Positions 1 to 11,785 of a stretch of 64,000 nt of DNA are shown piece by piece. The DNA comes from Papilionanthe hookeriana x Papilionanthe teres (taxonomy: Eukaryota; Streptophyta; Magnoliopsida; Asparagales; Orchidaceae): NCBI GenBank assembly GCA_022702705.1, contig CM040421.1, forward strand, positions 73,464,121 to 73,528,120. Direction: 5' to 3'. Below the pieces are notes generated by a model, which had not been told where the DNA came from, searched no databases, and saw only the letters and a program-made list of their open reading frames with translations. Made by a program: the position numbers and the translations under genes. The stretch's first letter is position 1, and the number at the start of each line of letters is the position of its first letter.

Positions 1-626
1 CACTTCCACTCTCAGAAGATAGGAGTAACTTAACTCCTTATAAGGGAAGTGTGGGCTGGATCGACTGCAATGACAGTCTTGTCGTCTTTTGAGGCCAAAA
101 CCAAGCTCTCTCTTAGCAGCGGTGTGAAGGGTTTTCCTTTACCCTTATTAATCTCATCCTTGAAAATCATGGACCTCAGGGTGTTTTGCAGACTATATAT
201 CTTTGAAAGTAGATTCAATGGTTCCAATAGAATGTAATCTCAAGAGTATAATAGTGGGTCCTCTCCACTTACTAAAAAGAAAAGAGATCACATGTTGCTC
301 CTAGAGCGGAGTCTAGCATTTCATATTGAGATTTTGCCAATGCGTTATAAAGTCAACTGTAGATATGGTGACCTGGGTTGCGCGCCAGTGAACCTAGACA
401 AAAACGACCTCTAACTTGAAAAAGTTTTTAAGGTGTTATTTGGTAATTCAATGTACCACTCAAAAGGAAAACCTAGCCTAGTCATAAAAAGATGCAGCAA
501 TAAGACTAATATTACAATAGAGTGCTCTATATCACAATTTGATATCAAGGTTCCTCATCCCCTTTAAATTGCTTCAAATGCAATGGAACAAAACCCTTAG
601 GATAAGGAACCAAGTCATAATTCTCT

Positions 627-718
627 GGGTTGGTCTCCCTCTCCTGATAAGAAACGCTGTATGCAAGTTACCTTGATGTAATTTTCAGCGTTTGTTATCA
701 GGAGAGGGAGACCTACCC
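627..718. repeat. Imperfect hairpin, 33-bp arms
   Basis: Arm 627-659 is the reverse complement of arm 686-718 with two mismatches, around a 26-base loop. The loop contains a 13-mer (665-677) that is perfectly complementary to 748-760, so alternative pairings exist. Part of the left side (about 618-648) recurs as a diverged direct copy at about 761-791. It could be a fold-back/MITE remnant or an inverted duplication made by template switching. No TSD or terminal motif was seen. Confidence 0.8.
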
Positions 719-1013
719 ATATAAATTTAGGGAGTTCATAGTTTGTTATCAAGGTAACTTTAATTCTCTAGGTATGTATCCCTCTCTTGATCTTCTCATT
801 AACGAGAGACTATAAATTTCTTATCTAAAGTTTTAGGGGGCAATGGTGAAACCTCCACCAAGAAAACTATAGTTACATGTGTTGTCATGGTGTCTGCAGT
901 CGCAAGACGTATCATAGTTGGCGTGGTGTCGAGGTCATTAGGGACCTGGCCGCTCACTATGTAACGTAGTGATATGAGAGGAGATCAGACCCATACCAAC
1001 CATCATCTGTGAT

Positions 1014-1126
1014 ATCTATAACTATAAATGTGCAAGGAGAGTATCACAATGACTTCCTAGGCTCCATAGAATTTAATCACGAGGAATTCATTGTGATAAT
1101 CTCCTTGCACATTTCTAGTAATAGAT
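1014..1126. repeat. Imperfect hairpin, 45-bp arms
   Basis: Arm 1014-1058 is the reverse complement of arm 1082-1126 with about four mismatches and a 23-base loop. A third, direct-orientation copy of the inner part lies at 1167-1195. The unit of arm, inverted arm and partial direct copy is the same as in the hairpin 300 bases upstream, although the sequences differ. Confidence 0.8.
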
Positions 1127-4100
1127 GGAACATAGAAAGTCATATCCCCCAGTCCAATATATGGTCGATCACAATGAATTCCTATGCTCCATAGGACTTA
1201 GGAGGGTTAGTTGGATCTGAATCTAAAGAGGAATCATTTGAGTGAGGTCTACCTCTGGTACTGATCACTCTAATGTGACTTATTGGCAAATCCTCATTAA
1301 GAGGAGTAGCTTTAATAACAAACTCTTTAAAGAATAGATAGACCTTCTCAAAATCATTCAAGTAACCTTTAGGGAGGTCACCTGATTCAATAAAAGAATC
1401 ATTCTTGGGATCCATGTTGACATCATCTTTGGTTACTACTTGAGATGATATTCATACATGAACACTACCGATGATGAACTATGTTGTGTTCTCTTCCTTA
1501 AAATGGGGGATATGACTAGAAAATGGGAACGTCAATGGGGGCTAGCTCATTAGGAGCATAGTGCTTAACCAAATCCTTTTGAACCCACTATCTTTTATCC
1601 AAGATAGAATAGTAAGACGAATTCCTTGAACATTGATAAGAGTGACAAGAGTGCCTTTGAGGGTAACCACAGGCAGGGCTATGAATTTAGCTAAAAGATC
1701 ATTAATTACTCAGAAATTTATTTAAATTTTAGCTCTTGTCAAGATTGGATAAAAAAAGATTTGACCTATGAGCCACAACTTTTGACTAAATTTTTTTCAA
1801 GTCAATTTCGAGTCATTCATAGATTAGCTTGAATTGGCTAGAGAATCATTCAAATTATTTTTTATTCACAAAAGCTATATGTAATGTTAAATAAAATCAA
1901 ATATAACGAGCTACGAACAAGCCAAAATAGAAACAAACAACTCAATTTGAGCCATCTTGTCTTGATTTTGAGCCAGATCAAGCCAATTTTAAGCTGGAAC
2001 AAATCCAAATAACTCAAATTTGAGCCAGATCTTTTCGATTTCGAGCTGGATCAAACTCAATTTGATTTCAAGCTGGGTTGGATCAAAATTGAACATAAAA
2101 AGTCCTTAGCCAATTTTGATCTGAATTCAATCCATTCAAGATGTTTTCGAGTCGATCCCAGCTTGGCTCGAAATCATCATGTTAATAGCCCTAACCTCAA
2201 GGCGTCTTACTCCAAACGTGAGAGGCATCTATGGAAGCAGGAGTAGAAATAGAAGAATAACTAGTAAATTTCTTTGATTTATTCTTAAAATTTACAGTCA
2301 TTGTAGCAATAGCTCTGGATGCATAATTGAAGTAGAAATAACATGACATTTGTAGGAGTACCTACTTGAACGACCAAGGCCAATCTTATGGGTTGTGAAG
2401 CAGCTCAATAGGTTATCCTCAATCTTCTCCTGGATGGAATGAAAAAACCAGAATAGTAAAGGAGCTATTGCATTGCTTGCTCAGAAGTACGAGTGATGCA
2501 TGATTTATTTTCATCGATCGTGCCCTTTTCTTTAAGGGCATGAACTGCTGCCTCAATATTCCTTGTAAGGAAGCGAGTAGAATCGCTAAAAAGGCGGACT
2601 ATGGGGATAACAATACTCGAGTTGCAGGCTAAAACTGCAAGCTTTAGAGAATCTAGGTTATGAGCGTAAATATCAAGTTGTGAAGGAAAAAAGACCAAAA
2701 AGTAAGGGTTATAGGCCTTGTGAAATCTGGATCATGAGCCAAGAAAAAAATTTAAGGTAAAATCCATCATGAATGGGGGTTGCATCCTAAATTGATTTAA
2801 GGGCAAGGGATGAAAACACTAACCTCTTGTCAGTCTAAAGGGGGACATGATCCAAACAATCGGTCAGCACTTGGAACCTATTAGAGCTCACTGATACTGA
2901 AAAAACCTCATGGACAGGTCCACTAATAGGGGACACCTTATGAGAATTTTTTTGACTGCTTGATCATGCATTCAACTTCCTCTTGGTTTTCCTACTCATA
3001 TTCTAAGCAAGAGTAGAAAAAGGTGCCTAAATGGAAATCGATGACTCGGTATAGTCCATAATTATGAGGGAATTAGTGATAGTGGATTTCACCGGAACAA
3101 GAGTATGAGGAAATTCTCGAGGGGTGGCCAGAACAGACTAAGATAGTCTAAAAAGATAAATGGCTTATTAGAAAGCTAACTAAAAATAGAAACACATTGT
3201 GTTACCTTAGTTTCAGGCATAAGCCTTTTTCAAAAAGGATGAGTAGGCTCTACATGAGTAGACATGATAAGGACATCCACACAGACATGTCTCCCCTTCC
3301 TTTAGGGAGGGCATAAAGTCAATGCCTGTACAGGTACGGAGTTCCCTACAATTGTACAGGTAGCCCAATCGACGTAATCAAAAGTAAAAGTCCCAAAGTA
3401 TGCACAAAAAATAGGAAGAGATAAGCATATTTTGTCCCCTCAGCAAACTCGATCGTAATCATCCTCTCAGAGACCATACTTATGTAGAAGGGGAATAATT
3501 AATCAAAACATCTATAAGTGAAATGATACCAGGCTGTAATGTACATGCATTTGAGATGAACAAATGTCATGAGAACTAATGTGATGGGCAAAAAGAGCAC
3601 AACAATGTTAGGGTACTAAGAGTATATTACCAATGTTCATAAAAACTAAGGCTCAATTAATACCATAATACACAAACCATATGACTAGCATGTCGAGGGC
3701 ACAAAAGATATAAGAATGACGTTGGTTAGCTAACCCTTATGGTCATGTCATGTAAGAAAGAAAATTGAATCTGATCATAATTTAAATCAGATTGGCTGAA
3801 CTAGAAATGCTATAAACAAATGAACAATGTAAAGCAAATGCAAAACCCAATTTGGTGAGATAGTCTCTATCCCTGATGGATTCACAATATTTTTTTCTCA
3901 CCACATTTTTCTGACTGAAAATGTTATGCTTGATGTCTTTTCCTTTTCAAATCTTTCATTTCTGTATAGGCTAAAAGTGGACAAAAACCACGAACAAATA
4001 AAAAAGTAGCTACAAATTTTTTTAATAGAAAAATCCTCATAACATAAACTAGAGAAGAGTAGAACAAAGTAAATTAGACCTTTCTCAACCTGAGATAATA

Positions 4101-4315
4101 TACAAGAAAGTCACTATAGAAAAGACCTTTGTAACCAAAGAATAATAACAAATTAAATTTATTTTGTTCTGGGTTCTAGGAGACTTTCTATGACAATATA
4201 TCCCTATGGTCAATTATATTATGGGAAATACCCAAGAAGACTCATGATAAAGGGTATTGTGTTTACCAAAATAACCTTGAAACTTTGATAACCAAGAAGA
4301 TTTTTGGTAGCCTAG

Positions 4316-5305
4316 TGATGGAAATCGAGGCTCGATGTCGTTGTGTCGCCGACCAATTTTCTCGCAATGTCGGTCGGGTGTCAGATTTTGTTTTTGTTGA
4401 GGAGTCGCCACTCTATTTGTCTATTATATTCCCTTAATCTCCAGGTAACTTAATCTTTTGGATAATGTAAAGGATCCTTAGATATTAAGACACTTTGGTA
4501 GGGAAGGAAAAGGGGTTAATACAGAATAGTAGAAAGAAAATATTGGGATAGTTTCATTATGTTAAACATTATGGAGAAAACTCTAGAATGTCTGAGTCTT
4601 AAGATTCTTGTATAAGTAAAATCACACAAAGCTTAATAACTAAAGATTTAGGTATTTTACCTATTATTAGTCTTTTATTCTCCTATATGAGCAAACTACT
4701 ATAGTTAAATACATCTTAAATACTTTAAAGTTGTCTAAGAAAACTCTTGATTAATGTTAACTTTCATTCCCTACAAAATTTTTAAGTGTCAAAGTCAAGG
4801 AAAGAAACACCAGTGTTCAATTCTAGGGATAATATGTTTCTAAATGTCACGTACTATCCAAAAGGTTTGGTTTTGTTTTATTTTTGTCAATGTCATTTTT
4901 TTGTAGTTATTTTGTTTTATTTTTATTATTTTCTCTTGTTGTTTTGTTTTGTTTTGTTTTATTATTATGGTTTTGTTATCGTTGTTCATTGTTCCATCTT
5001 TAGAATGTTGTCCTGCAAAATATAGTTATCACACCTTAATAACATGCAAAGAAAATATAAAACGGAACTTATTTTTAACAACCCTACAAGAAAAATAGTG
5101 TTAGAAATAATGACAATTTTTTTTAAGTTGGTTGAATTTTAATTTTTAGACAACCTAGTCAAGATGTCCATGGCTCTGTCATCTCAGGGTCGTTGGATGC
5201 TTTCATCTACTTAGTATGAAAAGCTATTTAAACCAGGAAATGAAGACTCTTGTCAACAATCACAGATTGTATCATCCAAGAAATCTTCGTAGATCAAAAC
5301 ATATC
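4316..5305 (-). mobile_element. C-type solo LTR, 3' end piece (first half of C2)
   Basis: The plus strand starts TGATGG, which is the 3' terminus (…CCATCA) of a minus-strand LTR. The same end is seen in plus orientation in C1 at 45933-45938. Shared landmarks with C1 are the TGGCGACTCC decamer (minus, 4410-4401; C1 45864-45873) and the 22-base stem-loop (4683-4704; C1 45594-45615). The piece stops at 5305, where element A is inserted, and the LTR resumes at 52825. Together with 52825-61843, and without the LINE, it gives about 6.8 kb, close to the 7.18 kb of C1. The bases at the break (5301-5305, ATATC) are the TSD of element A. Confidence 0.8.
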
Positions 5306-5386
5306 TATACGGCTTATTTTAGGTTGAGTATTGTTTTTAGAAAAGGGGTCGCCTACATAAATTGTCGGCGAATTTTAGATTTTAAA

Positions 5387-5433
<47 letters not shown>

Positions 5434-5713
5434 AGAAAGTAGCATTTGATTTTGAAAATGATTTTAAGTTTTAAGATATGAAATTAAACTGATCTCACAT
5501 CCCAAATAGTTTATATAAACGAGCGTCACATCACAAACCGTGTATCTATCCTGAAAAATAGACACACTGTTTGATGATGGGGCTCGATTAAATAAACTAG
5601 AAGATTTGTGACATCCGTTTGGCCTGCGAACCAATTTTATAAGTCGACAAAGTTCCCCTGCTTAATATAAAGGAATTAAGCGGGGTTTATATTGCTCGGG
5701 TTCCTAAAGTTCC

Positions 5714-5735
5714 CTATAAGGGCAAGCCCCTATAG
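5714..5735 (-). other. Conserved LTR stem-loop with CUUG loop (3' LTR of A)
   Basis: In element-sense RNA the 22 bases form a 9-10-bp stem (one G·U pair) closed by a CUUG tetraloop. The same position in the other LTRs holds the same structure: 18443-18464, 45944-45965, 63819-63840 (all minus) and 45594-45615 (plus, C1, perfect stem with changed bases). The copy at 4683-4704 is weaker. It lies 300-430 bases before the LTR 3' end. Flanking sequence (TTAATTACATC…) is conserved too. A role in RNA packaging, dimerisation or 3' processing is inference only. Confidence 0.7.
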
Positions 5736-6031
5736 CTTAATTACATCTTAAATGACGGGAATCACTTAAGAAAACTCTCGATAATGATCAGTGGTTTTGC
5801 TCTCAAGAATTTCAAAGTTTAAGGTTTTCAAAGGATTGAATTTTGGAATTTCAAAAGGGATTAGCTCAAATTTGGAATAGTTAATGTCAGGAGTCCGAGG
5901 AAGAGAAGTAAGAGAAGTTGAGGATCCAAGAAGAATCTTGACAACTTTTCAAACTATCCTATTGTTTGGCTTCAATTTGAGAGTTTGTTTATTGTTGTAA
6001 TCCTACCAATTTTAGTTAGTTAGGACTTATA

Positions 6032-6151
6032 TTTATATGACATGATCATATAAACAGCCTCGAAGATGTGAGGGTTTATGTCGTACCAAACAACAACCTC
6101 AGAGTCCTAAAATAAGTTAGGGCTTAATTTGCATGACATGATTATGCAAAT
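6032..6151. promoter_or_regulatory. Tandem pair of LTR dyads
   Basis: Two dyads sit within a duplicated unit of roughly 90 bases. The first (6032-6054) has 8-bp arms TTTATATG/CATATAAA around ACATGAT. The second (6127-6151) has 8-bp arms ATTTGCAT/ATGCAAAT. Both are kept in the 5' LTR (about 46265-46385). In the B LTR (about 18755-18880) the first dyad has changed on both arms together, so pairing is preserved. They could be protein-binding sites in the LTR or RNA hairpins; no factor can be assigned. Confidence 0.5.
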
Positions 6152-8974
6152 GCCTAATGAAAAGTTGAGGATTTATGTTGCACTAGGCAAACTACCTCAA
6201 AATCCTATGGCTTGGTTAATTAATTCTAGGAAAGGTTTTGTTGATATGGATTCCAGTTTTGCTGACGACGATGGTCGTGCTGCCCACTATACTCCAAGCT
6301 CCCTGTCGTTGTCGCAGAGGTTTAGTTTTAGAAAATGATAATCAAGAGATGAGAGAAGTGTTTTGGTTTAGAGAAATCTTAAAGTCCAAATGTCTTTAAT
6401 GTTTTAATTAAAACAAATCTTAAAGTTGGTTAAACAGAACCGATTAAGATCCCACGGTTCCGTCATCCCTACATTGTTATTTTCATCGGATTCACTTAGT
6501 CAAGATGGATTTACTAAACTGAACTGAATGAGTTCCACACTTTCATTTAAAACTGAATGAGTTCCACTCTTAAGTATTTTAAATTGTTTGATTTGAAAGA
6601 GATGTTTAGATTATTAAACTTTTAATGATTTAAATTTAATTTGACTTAATTGTAACACTTTAGGTCAATTTTAATTGGTTTGAATTTTTATGTTTTTAAT
6701 TGTAAATTGTCTTAAGGTTTATTTTCTTTAATGTTTCAAATTTGTTTTAGACTTTTTTTTAAGTAATTTCAAATTAATTCTAATGTCTTAAATTTATTTC
6801 AATTTGATTATCAAATCACTTAATGACTTAAGCTTTTAATTTAATTAAGGTTTATTTTCCTTTTAATTATTTAATTATTAATTTTAATTATCATTTTTTG
6901 AGTTTGATTAAGAGTTGAATATTATTAAAGTGATTCATTTAGGAGTTTTAAATTAAAGAATTGATATCTTCTTAAATCATATCCCTAATCTTAATAATCC
7001 AAACTTTAACTTATTCTTCCAAAATTTAAATTGTTTAATTAATTAAAATTTACTTTAAATATTTTCAAGATGATTAATGGGTTTCTACCCCTTAGTTCCC
7101 TAGGTTTCAATCATCTAATAAAAATTTTAAAATCAGATATTTTACCCTCCCCTTGATTAAACCTAAATATTAATTAGGGTTAAAATCTTTTAATTACCTT
7201 TATGTCCTTTTGAGCATGCTCATTTCATAACTCATCAAGTTAAGGTCAAATGAACTTAAAACTTTTATGTTATTTCACTTACATGTCAATTAAGACATTA
7301 GAGGAGAAAATGTGATTTTTCTGAATTTAATTTATTTTATATATTTATTTTTACGAAAATTATGGGTTTTCAATAAAAAATCAACAACATGATCAAGGTA
7401 AGGTTTCTGTCCTTAGGAAAATTATGGGATGCTCTTATGGACCAGAGGACCATTTGGACAATTTTACTAATTTTTTGAATTATATTTTATTTATTATAAT
7501 TATTTTGATTTTTGGAGTGTTAATTAATTATAAAATAAATTTAAGGTTGAAAAATGAATTTTATATTTTTCATAAATCTCTCTGACCTCAAGGAGTTCAG
7601 AGAAGTAAATTTTATATTTTTATAATTTTTCTTTGATTTACTAGAATTAATTTAGTGAAAATGTAGGGAAATTCATTTTTAATATTAAAAATTGTTTTAA
7701 GCCTTTAAAAAATTTCATATCTCAACCTATAGACTTGAGAAAAATATTTGGTTTATTCCTAAATGATTAGGAGGTAAAATGTCACATTTTTATGATTTTT
7801 AATATTTTTGTGATTTTTATTATTTTTTAATTATTAAAATATTAAAATATGGTGAAAAATGAAGATTTTTAGAAAATTCCAATTTTAATTTTCTTAGACT
7901 CCTCTGATATTAGAGAAGTCCCAAAACTAATTTGGTGAATTTTTGAGATTTATTTTGGGAGTTGTGAATTTATTAAGTTTAATTTTTGTTATGAGACTTA
8001 ATTAATCCATTTAGTGGGTTAAATCATTTCCAATTGATTTCAAATTTTTATGTGGGACTCCTTTGACCCTAAAGATTATTTGAGAGTTATTTTTAAGTGG
8101 TTTTGATGTGTGGTTAATCCTAATTAATTAAAATTCAATTTTGATGTTTAGGCCAATTAGGGTTATTCTTGAGGAATCAAACCAAACCAAAATTTTCCAA
8201 AGGTCCTCTGGTCATAAGATACCTCTCTAAATTTTTCTAGAATTTTCTAAGCAACATGCTAATTATTGGAATTAAAATACCAAAACAGACACTTAAACTT
8301 GAAAAATCAATAACTTGCCATAGAGATGACCTCTGACCTTGGAAAATTCAGGGAATGTTCCCAAGAACAGAGGCTACAAGAGCCCTATGGTCTCATGCCA
8401 TGGTAAATTGTATGTGTGAGTGGAGAATTAAAACACTGAAATCAGTAAATAATTAATTAAAAATAAAATACTCATCAAATTAACTTAATTTTTTTCCATA
8501 TTATTCCCCTCTGTCCACTGAGTAAGAGGGTATTTTTATTTTATTTTTGTGATTTTTCTACACAAAGATATGGATTTTTAAAGTTCTGGGTATTTAAATA
8601 AATCAGAAAATACCTAATTTCCTACTTAACCCAGTTAGCGCCGCGTCGACCTCGGCAGCTCCGATGGCCCACATGGCACGCTCCTATTCGACGTCGCCAT
8701 TTGACTGGGATGCCACGTGGTCTGCGGTCTCGCTCCATCTCCTCGTCTAGCTAGATCTGGATCATCCATTCGATACACGCAAGATCCGACGGTTCCTGGT
8801 CATCGTCTATGACAAAACCCTAATATCTCCCTTATTCCTTAACCAATTTATATGAAATTTGATCCTACGTGTTCGTCTAAACGAGAGTTATAAATCCATA
8901 TGGCTGACATGCATTGAAATCGACCCAAACAAAATGGAGAATCGAAAGAAGCTCTCGGGAAGGAGGAGTTCCAT

Positions 8975-8976
8975 AC
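8975..8976 (-). promoter_or_regulatory. Conserved splice-donor-like site in A 3' LTR
   Basis: The minus strand reads CCAAG|GTATGG. An AG|GTATG motif is present at the corresponding place in all five long LTRs that cover it: 8976, 22768, 50036 and 59822 on the minus strand and 40291 on the plus strand. It lies about 320-430 bases downstream of a TATA-like box in each. Splicing is not shown; this is inference from conservation. Confidence 0.5.
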
Positions 8977-11767
8977 CTTGGCTCTGAGAAGTGAAGCTTC
9001 AATCAAAGGGGCTCGGCACGTTTGTTGGAGCTAGAGGAGCCTAGGGATGAAGCCTATAGCCCTAGTGAATTGTCTAGACCGGACTTCCACCAAGCCTGAT
9101 TTCAAAGCTTGGTTGATAGGAGGAATGGCTGGCCTGGAGAGGGGGCTTTTGCTGGGGAACTTGTTCTCTTGATTTTATGAAGGTGTAGGGTCAATCAATT
9201 TGAGGATTGGCTCACTGTGGTGAAGTGTCCTGTTTTTTGGGTGGATTTTGGGCTGAGAAATTGAGCTCAGCCAGAGGGAATTAGGGCTGGATTTCAGTGG
9301 GGATCAAGTGCTTTATGCTAAGAGAAGAATGTGGAGTGATTTTGGCAGAGTTTTGGTAAGGTTTTGTTCAACAGCTCTTTTGGCCGAGAGGTGGTGGTGT
9401 TTAAATGGAGGGGGCTAGAGGGCTTCCCATGGGCAATTGGAGGCTGGGATCAGCTGCTCAGGGCAAGGGAAGAACAGCCATGGAGTTCAATTGAGTTGGG
9501 ACACCTCAGCAAGGAGGAATTTGAAATTTGAATCAAATAGGTGCTCACGGGTGTGGTGTTTTCCGTCGGCCTAGGTGGTGGTCCAACCAGAGTCAGGTCA
9601 CCATCTGACTCAGTGGGGTCAGGGGTTGATTTTGGTGCAAGCAATGAGTATTGGCCATGTGTAAAGAGGTTTGATTTAAATGGTATGGGGGAGAGGTCAT
9701 TTTGGGTTTAATTTAGTCAAGTCATGGTTTAGGCTAGGTGCACCTCCCCAAGGCTGGTTTGGGCTGAAAAGAAAGTCACCTGGGTTAGCTTGATTAGTGA
9801 GGTCAAGTCACAATCCAAGTACAATTAGGTTTAAGCAAGATTAGGGGATACATGAGAGTGTTTAATCACTCTTAAGGGAATCATTAAAGGGCTTCCTCCT
9901 TTTTCCATTTAGGGAGTGGTGATAAGTCAAAGCTCTCATGGCTTTCATGTGGCTTGTGCATGGCTCCAAGGACTCCATTTGGCTTAGGGATGGCTTGGCT
10001 CATTTGCATGGAAATATATTTTGGGATTTTTTATGAATTTAAGGGAAATTGGCATGAGGCTTGATTTGGATTTATTTGATGATTGATTTAGAACTTAGGG
10101 ATGATTTCAATTAAAAGGATGATGAGAGGAAACCTCATGTGGGCTTTGGAATAAGTCTTGGGCTTTTGAAATCATATTGGATGGGCTTTTAAAATGGTTT
10201 AAGGAAGTGGGCTTTTAGGTTTTGAATTAAATTGATGGATGAAAATTGGTGAGGGGTTGTGTCAAATAAATGTTGGGATTGGTTTAGGAATGTGTCGTGA
10301 GAATTTTAGAAGAGATTTGATGCCATTTGGAGTTGAAATGGGTTCAATTTGGGTTTTTTTAGTAATGGGGTCAAAATGGGCCAAATTGGGCAAACTTGGG
10401 CTAAGGTTGGGTTAATATTAAGTTTGATGTAAAATTAATGTTGAAAAATGTTTATGGGGTTTGACAAAGAGTTTTCAACTTTGGTTGGGTTTTGATTTTG
10501 GAATTTGGGCTCATTTGGGTTCATGATGGATTTAGGCCAAATTGGGGATTTTTGGTTTGGGTTAGGTTTGGGTAGAGTTTGGTTTCAAATTTGGGGCAAA
10601 TCATGTTAGTGTTTTGTTTGTAAGGATGTTTGGAAGGTTTAGGAAAAGATTTGGGGTTAATTGGAGTTGAGTTGGGTTGGTTTGGGCTAAGTTTAAGTCA
10701 TGGGCCAAAATTGGGCTTTAAGCTTCAAATTGAGATTAGATCCACATGTTGATGAAATTGGGTTTAGATTTAGTCTAAATTGGTATTGGGGATATTAAAT
10801 TGAAGTTTAGAATTGAATTGGATCAAAATTGAGGTCAATTGGGTTGGTTTGGTGGGACATTGGGTCCACTTAGGTTAAAAATATGTCAAATTAGGGGTTT
10901 TGGTAAAAGTGGGCTAAATTGACAAAATTGGCTTATGGTGTAGTTGAACAAAATGAAATTGAGAATATTTGGGATTTTTTGAAATTTTCTGGGAATTTTC
11001 TGAATTTTGGAATTTTTTGGTTAAAAGGGTATTTTGGGTATTTGGAGGGTATTGGGGGTATTTTTGGAAATTTTGGTATATTTGGCCATAGATGATTAAT
11101 TTGAGTGGGGGGAAGTGTTTAGGATTGATTTTTAGGAATTTAGGGTAATTTAGGAAATTTTGCAAATTTTGGGCAATTTCAAGGATATTTGGTAGGCTTT
11201 GTGGGTTTAGGGCCCCGGGGGTCAAAAATTGAAATTTTGGAAAAATGAAGATTGATCAAGTGTGAGTGAAATGAAATCTTTTTGGTTGAGCCATGAAGCT
11301 ATATTAAGCTCACAAAAGCCATGAAAGGACTCATCTTAGGCACTCAATATGTTGTTCCTAACCCTCTTAACCAGGGGCTTAGGGGTTGAGGACCATCCAT
11401 ATGAATTACCTACATGAGTCGGGAAGTCAAATTGAGTAAAAGTGGTTTTAAGATTTGAAAAGAGTATGAGAGTGTGGTGTGTGCAAGCTAAACCTCACCA
11501 GACCAGACCACCCAGGGTAATCCTAAGGCCAAAGAGTCCTATAGGAAACTCATCCTTTAAACCACCACATTTGATCTTAACCCTCCAAGTGGCTTAGGGG
11601 TTTACAATCAAACTTGTGGGGTTTGAGGGGAGCCAAGAAGTGTTTGGATTTCTGAGCGATGGGTCCTATTTCTAGTCCTCTAAGATAGTCAAGGATAAAG
11701 CCTAAGGCTAGATCCTAAGTACTAAGGAGAAAGAAGAGAAAAGACCTCATCAAAAATGAGGTCAACA

Positions 11768-11785
11768 AATGGACCCCCAATAGGT
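11768..11785 (-). promoter_or_regulatory. Polypurine tract region of element A
   Basis: This is the sequence just inside the 3' LTR, minus strand ACCTATTGGGGGTCCATT followed by the LTR start TGTTGACC. It carries a G5 core and is conserved in element B (25562-25581). It is the expected place for the plus-strand primer of reverse transcription. Sixteen bases of it (11770-11785) are complementary, within the element RNA, to the leader segment at 38091-38106. Confidence 0.7.

Larger units (their letters stand above)
1..4315. other. Host flank, no recognisable gene
   Basis: This is AT-rich DNA left of the retrotransposon nest. I see no gene I recognise. Three short minus-strand open stretches (30-227, 1182-1415 and 2465-2698) have non-repetitive, protein-like composition and could be scraps of an old coding sequence or of another mobile element, but I cannot name a family and would not call them genes. 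Two long imperfect hairpins at 627-718 and 1014-1126 are listed separately. The last five bases (CCTAG, 4311-4315) are the target-site duplication of the C-type LTR that follows; the matching copy is CCCAG at 61844-61848. Confidence 0.6.
5306..11767 (-). repeat. Element A 3' LTR
   Basis: The plus-strand left end aligns base for base with the left end of the 5' LTR (38350), with TG mutated to TA. The right end is GAGGTCAACA, that is TGTTGACCTC as the LTR start on the minus strand. It is shorter than its partner (6.46 against about 7.29 kb) because of a deletion of about 0.84 kb near 6550, which has a filler sequence. It contains an (AT)n run (5391-5429), a palindromic TTTATATAAA about 210 bases from the 3' end, a stem-loop (5714-5735), two dyads (6032-6151), a GC-rich island (about 8636-8820), a splice-donor-like site (8976/8975) and a weak TATA-like ATTTAAA (9400-9406). 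The upper third is G/T-rich on the plus strand (9200-11250). Plus-strand open frames in it are antisense to the element and not genes. Confidence 0.88.

Noticed and set aside
5391..5429. (AT)n run
   Set aside because: A simple microsatellite differing in length between LTRs; no further meaning seen.
6129..6338. 69-residue frame conserved in two LTRs (also 46358-46567)
   Set aside because: It is antisense to the element, is broken in the B LTR, and its similarity is explained by LTR homology.
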